Assembly (NCBI RefSeq): GCF_001659605.2
Contig: NC_035162.2
Span: 29,578,153 to 29,642,152, forward strand
Length of the DNA stretch: 64,000 nucleotides
Source of the DNA: Manihot esculenta
Lineage: Eukaryota > Streptophyta > Magnoliopsida > Malpighiales > Euphorbiaceae
Reading direction: 5' to 3'
The notes below the pieces were generated by a model, which was not told the origin of the DNA, did no database searches, and saw only the letters and a program-made list of their open reading frames with translations. Shown one piece after another: positions 11,723-20,896 of this stretch (position 1 is the first letter of the stretch; each line of letters starts with the position of its first letter). The translations under genes and the position numbers were made by a program.

Positions 11723-12115
11723 CTATTATAGAATGCTACAATTAGTGAATTGATGACCTAACAACTACAAGCTAGAATACAAATCTTGTGAACTCTATCT
11801 CTCATCCAATAGAGGCATGACACATTGTGAAAATCCCTTCGAGCAAAAGAATGCTTAGTGACTATATATTTTAGGCTGATACGAAGATATTGTATTTTCT
11901 ATAAAAAATGCTTATCATATGTCCTGGGATCTCTTATATTCCTCATATGCCTCTTATCCTTCATCTTCTACTTCCTCGGTTCCATTCAGGTCCTTGAAGA
12001 AGCTATGGCACTTCTTCCTCCATCAAAGAGATAAAATTTTTTATTTGGAAATGAGTCACAAACATTCTTCGAATAAAAGGCCAATCTTCGATGTAAAGGA
12101 GTGGATACTGATGTA
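11723..12115 (+). pseudogene. LINE ORF2 remnant, C-terminal zinc-binding region
   Basis: After the inserted LTR the frame shows 'KEIKFFIWK.VTNIL.IKGQS', matching the plant LINE C-terminal block 'P.KVk.FiWr...n.LpT...L..R' (zf-RVT type). Preceding broken frames hold the 'HPIEA.HIVKIP' block. It is collinear with the RT remnant at 8640-10311, so it is the same LINE. Confidence 0.65.
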
Positions 12116-12400
12116 ACTGATATAGTTTGATAGGTAGAAATAGATGGAAAATAGATGAAAGATGAAGAGAATTGTAGAAAATTTGGTAGAAAATCTCTTA
12201 AACTTTTATTGCTAAAAAATATATTTATTTATATAAAAAACTTCATGAAGAAGTATAACATTAATGATAGATACGAAAAACGAAGAAAATACTTAGAAAA
12301 TAAAAAAGAATTTAAATATCCAATAAGACTTTTAGATATCTAATAAACATTAACTACTAAAAATCTTCTAGAAGTCATGACCAAGAGGGAGAAAAATCTT
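12116..12400. other. AT-rich sequence, possibly 3' LTR of a minus-strand copia
   Basis: No coding signal. It lies just beyond the 3' end of the minus-strand copia RNase H, so it may include that element's 3' LTR, but no ends or partner are visible. Confidence 0.3.
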
Positions 12401-12805
12401 AATTTTAATACTCCTTAAGATTTTTTACAATATCCATTTGCAACTTTAATAATTTAAAATTTTTCTTATGCAAAAGTTTGGTAAAAATATATACAACTTG
12501 ATCTTCAAATTTTCAATGCTTGAGATTCACCTCTCCATTAGCTTCTGCTTTCCTTAAAGCATGATATTTGACTTTAATGTGCTTTGTTTTACCATGAAGC
12601 ACTGGATTATTTTTATTATCCATCTAAATTGTTGTAGCTTCATCTTGACTTTAATGTGCTTTGTTCTACCATGAAGCACTAGCTTTTAGCCATAGGAATT
12701 GCATATTTATTGTTCACTTAAATTATTGTAGATTCATCTTGAATCAACTCCAAGTGTTGCATCACTTTTTGAAGCCAAATAGCTTGATTTGAAGTACTTG
12801 CAGCT
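12401..12805 (-). pseudogene. Ty1/copia RNase H C-terminus, split by another copia
   Basis: Minus-strand frames read 'ASTSNQAIWLQKVM', 'NNKYAIPMAKS', '[20 protein letters not shown]', 'EDQVVYIFTKLLHKKNF'. These are the ordered closing blocks of copia RNase H ('NP..HgRtKHI..kyHf.R', 'DQvADiFTKpL'). A short stretch around 12570-12680 is partly duplicated and stops are present. The upstream portion ends exactly at 12805, where a plus-strand copia LTR begins, so the younger element inserted here. Confidence 0.75.
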
Positions 12806-12990
12806 TGTTATAGGTTATAAGAAGGAAATATGTTAATATAGGAAGTAAATATTGATAGATGTGTCAGTTGCTTAATCTTAGGGATTGTATGATTATAGGC
12901 TTGATTTTTCTTCCTGTTTCGATACAGTCTCTCATGTATAAATAGGTTGTAATCTCTATTATAATATACAATAAATATTATCTTTTTACA
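12806..12990 (+). repeat. 5' LTR of plus-strand Ty1/copia element
   Basis: TGTTATAGG...TTTTTACA, 185 bp, a short copia LTR with TG...CA ends and a TATA-like 'TATAAATA' near its 3' half. It is followed at once by a primer-binding site. The 3' LTR is not in the window. CAGCT (12801-12805) would be the left target duplication. Confidence 0.75.
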
Positions 12991-13003
12991 TAGTATCAGA
13001 GCC
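12991..13003 (+). promoter_or_regulatory. tRNA-iMet primer-binding site of copia
   Basis: TAGTATCAGAGCC directly after the LTR; the plant initiator-Met site is TGGTATCAGAGC, so there is one mismatch. The sequence to 13406 is a non-coding leader with a CG-rich patch (13090-13270). Confidence 0.75.
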
Positions 13004-13406
13004 TCACCCATAGAGATTTACAACTTTTTTTTTAGACTTAGGGCTCTGTTCATTTGGGTTACCCATATAGGGTAATATTTAGATCTCACTACCCCCCTAG
13101 GAAGGACGCCAAAGCGCCAGTGAAGCTTCCCTGAAGAGCCTACGAGCGTTCAACCGACGAGTGGGCCTCATGCGCCGCCATAATGACCTACTATAGTTCC
13201 ACGCGCCTGCGCGTGAAGGCGCGTCCCTGCTCCGGTCACCATTGTTGGAGTCGCCACACCGTCTCCTTGTCAGATCTGAGGTTCATTTGCCATTCAGGTG
13301 TTGGGTGGAGGTGTTTTTAGTACTATTCATAATCGGCCACTGTTCACCGGGTACTGTTTACTTTTGATTCTATGTTTATTTTGATTGCTTTGGGTTGGTT
13401 GTCCTT

Positions 13407-14277
13407 ATGGCTGAAGTTAAAACCATTATAACTGATGTGATTCCTGTGATGACTAAAATCACGAAACACAAATTAAATGGATCTAATTTTTTGGATTGGA
13501 GTAAGACTATCCGCATTTAGTTACGAAGTATTGAAATGGATGATCATCTTACCAAGGATCCTCCAACTGATGAAACTCATAGAGATTGGATGAGGGATGA
13601 TGCTCGATTGTTTCTACAGATCCAAAATTCTATTTATAGTGAGGTGATAAAGTCTTATTAATCACTGTGAATTTATTAAAGAGTTAATGGAGTATTTGGA
13701 ATTTCTATATTCTAGCAAAATGAATATTTTCTGTATTTATGATGTGTGTAAGGCGTTTTACCGAGTTGAGAAAAATGATAAAACTTTGACATCCTATTTT
13801 ATGGATTTTAAAAGAGTTTATGAAGAACTTAATGTATTGATGCCTTTTAGTATAGATGTGAAAACTCAACAAACTCAACGAGAGCAAATGGCTGTTATGA
13901 GCTTTCTTGCAGGTCTCCCTCCAGAGTTTGAGACAGCTAAATCTCAAATTCTTTTTGACTCTGAAATATCATTGTTACATGATGTGTTCACCAGGGTGTT
14001 GCATACAGAGTCTCCAATTCCTTCACACCCCATTGGTGCCCTTGTTAGTCGCAATGATAGTGGCAGACAGAATAACAGAGGTAGGCAAAGGGAAGGTTTT
14101 AATGATTGTAAAGGATCTCAGCGTTCTGGAAAAATAGGTTCTACTTCTGATTCAGGAGGAATCATTTGTTATTACTGCCATGAACCTGGACATACTAAGA
14201 AGACATGTCATAAACTACATAATAAGAATGAACGCACACAAATGGCGCATATGGCAGTTGAGGCTTCTTCAGATTAG
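13407..14277 (+). pseudogene. Ty1/copia gag, broken
   Basis: Starts at ATG 13407 (MAEVKTIITDV) and shows copia Gag blocks 'KLNGSNFLDWSK' (UBN2-type), 'CEFIKELMEYLEFLYS' and 'MSFLAGLPPEFE'. A zinc knuckle CYYCHEPGHTKKTCH (CX2CX4HX4C) follows near 14170-14212. Defects: TAG at 13518, TAA at 13659 with a frame change at about 13640-13660, and TAG at 14275 where many copia elements read through into pol. The longest intact piece is 13687-14277 (196 codons). It would encode the structural protein of the particle. Confidence 0.85.
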
Positions 14278-15307
14278 GGAATTTTGATATATGCAGATGA
14301 GTATGCACAATTCACCCAATATCAGGCATCTCTAATATCCTCTAACTCCTCTATCACTGTAATTGCCGAGTCAGGTAACTCTACTGCATGTCTTGTGTCT
14401 TCATCCTCCAAATGGGTTATTAATTCTGGTGCTACCGATCATATATCAGGTAATTCTACCTTTTTTTTTCTAATCTTGAGTCTCATGCATCGTCTTCTTA
14501 TGTTACTCTTGCTGATGGCACTAAATCTTCTATCATAGGTTTTGGTCATGTCAACTTAACTCATTCTCTTTCTGTATCCTCTGTGTTATGTCTCCCTAAG
14601 TTCGCGTTTAATTTGCTTTCTGTTAGTAAACTCACTCGTGCATTAAATTATTGTGTCTCATTCTTTCCTGATCACTGTGTTTTTCAGGATCTTTCGACAA
14701 AGCAGATTATTGGTAAAGGGCGTGAGTCAAAAGGTCTTTACGTCTTGGATCAACAATTACCTCGATCTCTTGCATTTTCCACACGTTTAACAACTGTTGA
14801 TGTTCATTTTCGTTTGGGGCATCCTTCTCTCTCAGCTTTGAAGAAGTTATATCCACAGTTTCATTCTTTGTCTATTTTAGATTGTGAGTCTTGTCAATTT
14901 TCCAAACACCATCGTTTACCTACAGTGTCTCAAGGCAATAAATAGGCTTCGTCCCCTTTTAAATTAGTACATTAAGATGTTTGGGGTCCTTGTCCTATTG
15001 TGTCTAAGTCTAGCTTTAAGTACTTTATTACTTTTGTTGATGATTTCTCTCGTACTACTTGGTTATTTTAATGAAGAGTTGTTCAGAATTATTTTCTATC
15101 TTTTGTGTGTTTTATGTTGAAATCCAAATCCAATTCAATATTTCCATTCGTATATTGCAAAGTGATAATGCTAAAGAGTATCTCTCTGGGGAATTTCAAT
15201 CTTATTTGTTACAAAAAAAGATTCTTTATCAATCCTCTTGCATTGACACTCCTTCACAAAATGGAGTTGTCAAAAGAAAAAATCGAAATCTTCTTGAAGT
15301 AGCCAGA
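14278..15307 (+). pseudogene. Ty1/copia pol, 5' part: protease, pre-integrase, integrase core
   Basis: Order of domains: protease 'WVINSGATDHISG' (14410-14450; the catalytic D of D-S-G-A is N), pre-integrase 'HFRLGHPSLSALKKL' and 'CESCQFSKHHR' (14803-14915), integrase core 'DVWGP', 'FVDDFSRTTWLF', 'LQSDNAKEY' and 'PSQNGVVKRKN'. The third catalytic residue, E of the DDE triad, is K. A T-run at 14459-14469 shifts the frame, and stops occur at 14943, in 'VH*DVWGP' and after 'TTWLF'. Coding similarity stops at 15307 and resumes at 29872 after inserted LTR A. Confidence 0.85.
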
Positions 15308-15312
15308 GCCAT

Positions 15313-16354
15313 TGTAATACCCGGCTAGACTCCGGTATCAGAATTCCTACCGTCCGGTGGAATCACGGATGTTGGAAGTCTCTAGTAGGGTAGAAACATG
15401 TTTTCATAAAATGTTTCAATGCATTTCATGGTTTTAATCAAGTAAGAAATGAGTTTTTGCATGAAAATAATCTTGGAGGAAGACCCAGGTTCGGCCGCCG
15501 AACCTCAAGTTCGGCCGCCGAACCTCAAGTTCGGCCGCCGAACATGCATGCGCTTCGGGAGTGCTTTAGGCCCCTGAAAGCATAAGTGGAGGAAATCCAG
15601 GTTCGGCCGCCGAACATGGCATGCATGCAGAGGCATGTTCGGCTCCCGAATGTGGCCTGGCCAGCCACCTATAAAGGGGACCCTTAGCCGAAAACGGGCG
15701 AGTTCTTCTCCCCACTTTCGGCCAAGGTGAGCTCTCCGCTGTCCCTCACCGATCTTGAGTTTCTTCCTTCAAATCTTTCACGATTTTCACTAGTTTTCAC
15801 TTTGTTTTGAAGATTTTCAAGTATAAAGCAAGTTTTGGAGCTTTGAGGTTCAAGAAAACTCAAATCTCTCCCATCTCCGAGCTAGGGTCGTTTTCCTCTC
15901 GATCTTCAAGAGGTAAGGGCCGATCTTGAGCTCACTTTATGTTTTAAACAAGTTATAAGTTATTTCATGAAGTAGAAATGCATGTTTAGGTTGTTTTGAG
16001 TTTATGGGTTTAATGTGTGTTTTTGAGCAATGTGGGTATGTTTGATGTGTTGTAGTTGGAGTTTAGGCTAGTTTGAGACCCCTATGAGCTTGTATGCTTG
16101 ATTGTGTATGATTGGGAGTGTTGTAGAATAGGTTTATGCATGTTTGAAAGGTTTGGGAGGCGTTTGTGCATGTTGGAGCTGAGTTTCTGCCACTTTGGAG
16201 AAACTCAGGTTCGGTCGCCGAAGGAACTTTCGGCCGCCGAACCCGCTTATGGAAGCAGCCTTCGGCTGCCGAAGCCTGCCCCCGAAAGAGGACTTTCGTC
16301 TCTGGAGGGCAGTTTCGGCCGCCGAAAGTGCCGCCGAATATGCATGAGTTTCGT
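15313..16354 (+). repeat. solo LTR A, segment 1 (chromovirus-type)
   Basis: Begins TGTAATACCCGG right after GCCAT (15308-15312) within the copia integrase. It carries a TATA box in 'CTATAAAGGGG' near 15670 and several TTCGGCCGCCGAA palindromes. At 16355 it is interrupted by element B and continues at 26312. The three segments (15313-16354, 26312-26780, 28961-29871) add up to about 2.42 kb and have no internal region, so A is a solo LTR. Confidence 0.85.
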
Positions 16355-16711
16355 TGTAATACCCGGCTAGACTCCGGTATCGGAATTCCTACCGTCCGGT
16401 GGAATCTCGGATGTCGGAGACCTCTAGAAGGGTAAAATCATATTTTTATGAAATGTTTTCATGTATTTAATGGTTTTAAGTATGATTTTAAATGAGTTTT
16501 TGCATGATTATAGCTTGAAGGAAAACCCAGGTTCGGCCGCCGAACTTGACTTTCGGCCGCCGAACTTGCATGCGTTTTGGAGGCACGTTAGGCCCCCGAA
16601 AGCATGAGTGAGGGAAGTCCAGGTTCGGCCGCCGAAAATGAAGTTCGGCCGCCGAACATGGCATGCATGCGGAGGCACATTCGGCCCCCGAACGTGGCCT
16701 GGCCAGCCACC

Positions 16712-16719
16712 TATAAAAG
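16712..16719 (+). promoter_or_regulatory. TATA box of element B 5' LTR
   Basis: TATAAAAG within 'CCACCTATAAAAGGGTCC', about 50 bp downstream of the last upstream GC palindrome. The same site is at 24373-24380 in the 3' LTR, and related TATA boxes stand at the same place in LTRs A and D. Transcription would start some 30 bp downstream. Confidence 0.7.
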
Positions 16720-17823
16720 GGTCCCTTGGGTCCGCACGGGCGAGCTTTTTCTTCCCCGTTGTTGGCCAAGGTGAGTCTCCGCTGCTCCTCCCTCGATCTT
16801 GAGTGTTTTCTTTAGATCTTTCATGGTTTTCACGGGTTTTAACTTCTGTTTTGAAGATTTGTGAGTAAAGAGCAAGTTTTGGGTACTTGGAGGTTCAAAG
16901 AGCTCAATCTCTCCATCTCCAAGCTAGGATCGCCTTTCCTCTCGTTTCTTCAAGAGGTAAGCTCGGATCCACCCTTGTTATGTGTTTTAAACAAGCTTTA
17001 AGTTGATTTATGGGTAGAGATGCATGTTTAGGCTTATTGATGAGTTTATGGGTTTTGATGCTTTGATGAATAATGTAGCTTGTTTATGCGTTGTTTGAAG
17101 TGTTGTAGATGGGGTATATGATAGTTTGAGACCCCTAGGTGTAATGTATGTGAAGTATGCATGTTGTAGAGCAAGATTATGCATGATTAGAGGTTTTGGG
17201 AGGCAAGAGGTTCGTTTGAACCAAGTTTCTGCCCTTTGGCAGAAACCAGGTTCGGCAGCCGAAGGGAGTTTCGGCCGCCGAACCCCCTTTGTGGAGGCAG
17301 CATTCGGCTGCCGAAGTTGCCCCCGAAAAGAGACTTTCGTCTCTGTCTGGGACTTTCGGCCGCCGAAGGTGCCGCCGAAAGTGTCTGACTTTCGGATCTG
17401 TCTAGGACTTTCGGCCGCCGAAGGTGCCGCCGAAAGTGCCCTGTTCAGCCATTTCATGCATATCTTTATGTGATTATTTCATGATGTTCTAGGGGGGGGG
17501 TTTGGGGGTATTCTTAGAGTTATGTTCTAGTATGTTTGGTCCCTCATTTGAGTCCACCTGTGTAGGTTCGGACCCGAGGAACCGAGGACCCCAGCAGTGC
17601 TAGCTGCTTCAGTACCTTGTCAGAGTCTTTAGAGCCAACCAGAGGTGAGTAGAATAAACTCTTAAGTTTTAAATTGATGAAATATAAGTTTTGAGCATAT
17701 TCATGCATCACGATTGCCATGTGATATACTAGGTTGCTTGCATTAGACATCACGAATATGTTGCATTGCATATTATGTTGATGATGTGGGTAAATGCTGG
17801 ATGATCCACTAGTTCCTGGCAGG

Positions 17824-18003
17824 AAGACCAGGGAGCCTTTGACTACGCCCCTGGCACTATGAGAAAGAAAGACCAGGGAGCCTTTGACTACGCCCCTGGC
17901 ACCATGGGACGCCAAGACCAAGTGCCTAATAAGGCCTTGGGGCAGTGTAAGTTATGTTATGTGTACAGGAAGTCCAGTGAGCCTTTGACTACGCCGCTGG
18001 CAA
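17824..18003 (+). repeat. hairpin minisatellite in element B LTR
   Basis: Three units of the type CCAGGGAGCC-TTTGACTACG-CCCCTGG at 17824-17856, 17868-17903 and 17968-18003 (the last diverged). Arms CCAGGG and CCCTGG can pair. The same units are in the 3' LTR near 25484-25663. LTRs A, C and D carry arrays of different sequence at the same place. Confidence 0.75.
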
Positions 18004-18649
18004 TAGTTATGACGATGGGACTAGCTGGTGACAGGTTTACCCTTGATGTGACTTTATTGTGATGTGACGCATTTCATGAAGGCATAAATTTTAAAAGGTA
18101 ATGTTTTATTATTCTGCTCACTGGGCTCTTGTAGCTCACCCCTTTCCCCTAACCCCCAGGTGTGCAGGTACGGGATAGGCCAGAAGGTCAGGAAGAGTAG
18201 ATTCATGCCTGTGTTGTAATTAGTTAGATGTGGACATGATAAATGTTGTAATGTAAGAGTAATGTATAAGTCATGTAATGTATTAATGATATTGAGGATT
18301 AGAGTTTGTGCTTGACCCCTTTGAGTATGGTTATCCCCTTTGTACACATGATCTTTATGTTCATAAGTTATGATGTTATGAGTCAACCAAGTTCTTATGT
18401 ATGATGAGATACCCATTGGAGTATTTGATTGAGGACTCCAGTGGAGGTTTATGTTTATGTATATGATTATGTACAGGATGAGCTTGGTTGATCTATGAGA
18501 ATGTTTACAGGTTCTTGAGTATTGTTGATCATGTATGGGATTGAACAGGTTCACAGGTTATATGTCAGGCTTGCTACGGGTCCCGGCGGCCTTACGCCGA
18601 TCTGGATCCTAGCGCCGGTAGCGGTCCGGATTTCCGGGGCGTTACAGAG

Positions 18650-18661
18650 TGGTATCAGAGC
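18650..18661 (+). promoter_or_regulatory. tRNA-iMet primer-binding site of element B
   Basis: TGGTATCAGAGC, the perfect plant initiator-Met site, three bases after the 5' LTR. 18662-18919 is leader without coding signal. Confidence 0.95.
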
Positions 18662-18919
18662 CCTAGGTTCATATGGTCGGACCTAGAGTGTAGGGCTCAT
18701 AGAAGTTATAGAAGGTCAAGCACAATAGGAAAGATCATGTCCACTAGGATAGGATGTAGAGTCCTGTCTTGTATGATGATGTGAAATGCCATGATAATAT
18801 GCATGTGCATTAATGATATGCTATGATATGTGATGTATGTGATGAGGGTTCATGTGTGCCCACATGAACCATATGATGTTAATATTTGTGTTATGTGTGC
18901 TGTTTTTTAGAAAAACAGG

Positions 18920-20896
18920 ATGAGAGGAACTCGTCGATCTGCACGATTGACTGGAGTGCCACCTGAGGATGAGGGCATGAGCGCCCGTCCTCCAGCATTG
19001 CCTAGGGCAATGTCTAGCAGGTCTAACAGGGAAAGAGCAGTGAGAGACCCTAGAAGGTCTCTGGATCTGGGTAGGAGCAGATCAGTTAGAGGAACAGTTC
19101 AGGGAGGAGCGTTAGAGGATATGGGGGATGATATGGACGTAGAGCAGAGGAGGGATGGCAGTTTGGGAGTCAGTATGTCAGAAGAGGGAATGGGAGAGTC
19201 CCAAGGAGGCACTCAGGCCTCGGGATTTGTTCAGCCACCATACTACCCACACTTCTCACAACATCCCGGGTATTCGATGGGAGGTACATCGGATTACCCT
19301 AGCTTCACCCCTTATCCCACACAGATGCCATACCCACCATACTACCCACCATACTCGCAGTACCCAATGTATCCACCTCCACCCTACTATCCAAATCCAG
19401 AAAATCCTACCACAGAAAATGTTGCACCTCCTCCACCATCAGCAGAACCCACAGTTCGAGTTACCCATGTACCCAAATCTAGCTCAGCCAGTGGGAGCAA
19501 GGTCAAGATGACCGACTATATGAAGCTGGGTGCTCCCCAGTTTGAAACCGGTGATGATCCGTTTGTGTACTTGGAGCGGGTCAAGACAATTACAGATGAG
19601 ATAGGGGCAGATGACAGTAGAGCCATTCAGATGGCTGGGTTCACATTAAAATGCAAAAAGGCCCGTGAGTGGTTCAAGAACTATGTGAGCCCGAGGTTGG
19701 ACAGCTTATCGTGGGAGGAGTTCGCAAATGAATTTGCAGGATGGGCTTTTCCTGACAGTTCAAGAGAGATGAAGATGATTGAGTTTGAACAGTTAAGGCA
19801 GACAGAAGAAATGAGTGTAGAGGAGTACACCGACCGATTCTTGGAGCTGTTGCCGTTTGCAGGGCAAACTCTTAACACAGACCAGAAGAAGTCAAGGAGG
19901 TATATCATGAAACTTCACTCCAGGTATTCCTCCTTGATTCAGTCCGCAGACAGGGAGAGCTTCCATGCCATAGTGGATATGGCCCGAAGAATGGAGGCTA
20001 GTGCAATCATCGAAGGGAAAGTCAAGCAATCAGTGGCACAGCCTTCTGGTTCCAAGACCCCAGGCTCTTCTTCTCTGGGTGCAGCGGCTACAGGTAGTAA
20101 AAAGTGGGACAGAGGCTCCAGGAAGTCGAAGAAGAACAAGTTTTGGAACAAAGTCAAGTCCAGTCTGGGATTAGGGAGTGGCTCAAGCTCTGGTGCGGAC
20201 AATGCAGTATGTGCAAGGTGTGGTAGGCCACACAGGGGAGTATGTCGGTTCGGGACGACAGCCTGTTACAGATGTGGTCAGGAGGGGCATATGTCTCGAG
20301 AATGTCCAAGAGTAGCCCCGATGGCACCGTCCCAGCAGACAGCTTCAGGGAGTGTAGTGCAGCCAGTAGCTCCAGCCATGACACAGGCCAGTGGCAGAGG
20401 CAGAGGGAGAGGGACAGCCTCTTCTTCAGTGGGTTTCAGAGGTGAAGGTCCATCAGCACCAGCACGGATCTTCACGATGACACAGCAGGAAGCAGATGCA
20501 TCTAACACCGTGGTGGCAGGTAATCTCATCATCGGGTGTTCTGATGTGTATGCATTGATGGACCCTGGTGCATCTCATTCTTTTATTGCTCCGAGGGCCG
20601 TTGAGAGATTGGGATTGATGGTATCTGGGTTGGAGTGTCCTCTCTGGGTCAGTGGACCCAAGTGTGACCCATCAGTGGCAGAGTCAGTCTGCCAGTGTAG
20701 TCCAGTTTTTGTGGAAGGGAGATGCATGTCCGCCGACCTTGTAGTCCTAGAGTTGACAGACTTTGATGTCATTCTAGGGATGGACTGGTTATCTACCCAT
20801 GGTGCTACCTTGGACTGCAGGGACAAGGTAGTCAGGTTCAGAGATCAGGATGGGTCAGAGGTCGTCTTCAGAGGAGACAGGAGGGGGTACTCCTAG
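18920..20896 (+). CDS. gag: Gag-protease polyprotein of chromovirus B
   Basis: 658 codons from the first in-frame ATG after the leader. It encodes the capsid/nucleocapsid protein and the aspartic protease of the virus-like particle. Residues 1-60 are basic; about 100-160 are rich in P and Y ([11 protein letters not shown]); about 205-340 match the Ty3/gypsy Gag core ('[18 protein letters not shown]', '[15 protein letters not shown]'). Zinc knuckles: an incomplete [12 protein letters not shown] near 430 and a full [15 protein letters not shown] near 448-461. The protease motif is DPGASHSF near 547 (usual form DTGASHSF) with 'DVILGMDWL' near 615. The frame stops at 20896, where pol continues in the +1 frame, overlapping by 47 nt. 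Related elements usually have one continuous gag-pol frame, so the stop is probably a recent single-base change in a G-run (20883-20887). Confidence 0.93.
   Translation: MRGTRRSARLTGVPPEDEGMSARPPALPRAMSSRSNRERAVRDPRRSLDLGRSRSVRGTVQGGALEDMGDDMDVEQRRDGSLGVSMSEEGMGESQGGTQASGFVQPPYYPHFSQHPGYSMGGTSDYPSFTPYPTQMPYPPYYPPYSQYPMYPPPPYYPNPENPTTENVAPPPPSAEPTVRVTHVPKSSSASGSKVKMTDYMKLGAPQFETGDDPFVYLERVKTITDEIGADDSRAIQMAGFTLKCKKAREWFKNYVSPRLDSLSWEEFANEFAGWAFPDSSREMKMIEFEQLRQTEEMSVEEYTDRFLELLPFAGQTLNTDQKKSRRYIMKLHSRYSSLIQSADRESFHAIVDMARRMEASAIIEGKVKQSVAQPSGSKTPGSSSLGAAATGSKKWDRGSRKSKKNKFWNKVKSSLGLGSGSSSGADNAVCARCGRPHRGVCRFGTTACYRCGQEGHMSRECPRVAPMAPSQQTASGSVVQPVAPAMTQASGRGRGRGTASSSVGFRGEGPSAPARIFTMTQQEADASNTVVAGNLIIGCSDVYALMDPGASHSFIAPRAVERLGLMVSGLECPLWVSGPKCDPSVAESVCQCSPVFVEGRCMSADLVVLELTDFDVILGMDWLSTHGATLDCRDKVVRFRDQDGSEVVFRGDRRGYS

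Larger units (their letters stand above)
16355..18646 (+). repeat. 5' LTR of chromovirus B
   Basis: TGTAATACCCGG...GGGGCGTTACA. Seven exact TTCGGCCGCCGAA palindromes lie in two clusters: four at about 16530-16660 just upstream of the TATA box, three at about 17270-17425 downstream. A minisatellite of hairpin-forming units follows at 17824-18003. ORFs of up to 166 codons in this LTR are chance frames. Confidence 0.95.

Noticed and set aside
16098..16435. Short frames rich in FGRRT/PPK across chromovirus LTRs
   Set aside because: They are translations of the repeated TTCGGCCGCCGAA palindromes; present in several frames on both strands.
18054..18554. 166-codon minus-strand frame, identical at 25714-26214
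   Set aside because: Both copies sit in the two LTRs of element B, so identity only reflects LTR duplication; no domain and low complexity.
18650..18661. tRNA-like sequence TGGTATCAGAGC
   Set aside because: It is a primer-binding site complementary to a tRNA 3' end, not a tRNA gene.
19230..19440. Proline/tyrosine-rich stretch resembling an extensin
   Set aside because: It is the linker of the Gag protein in one continuous frame with the capsid core and zinc knuckle.
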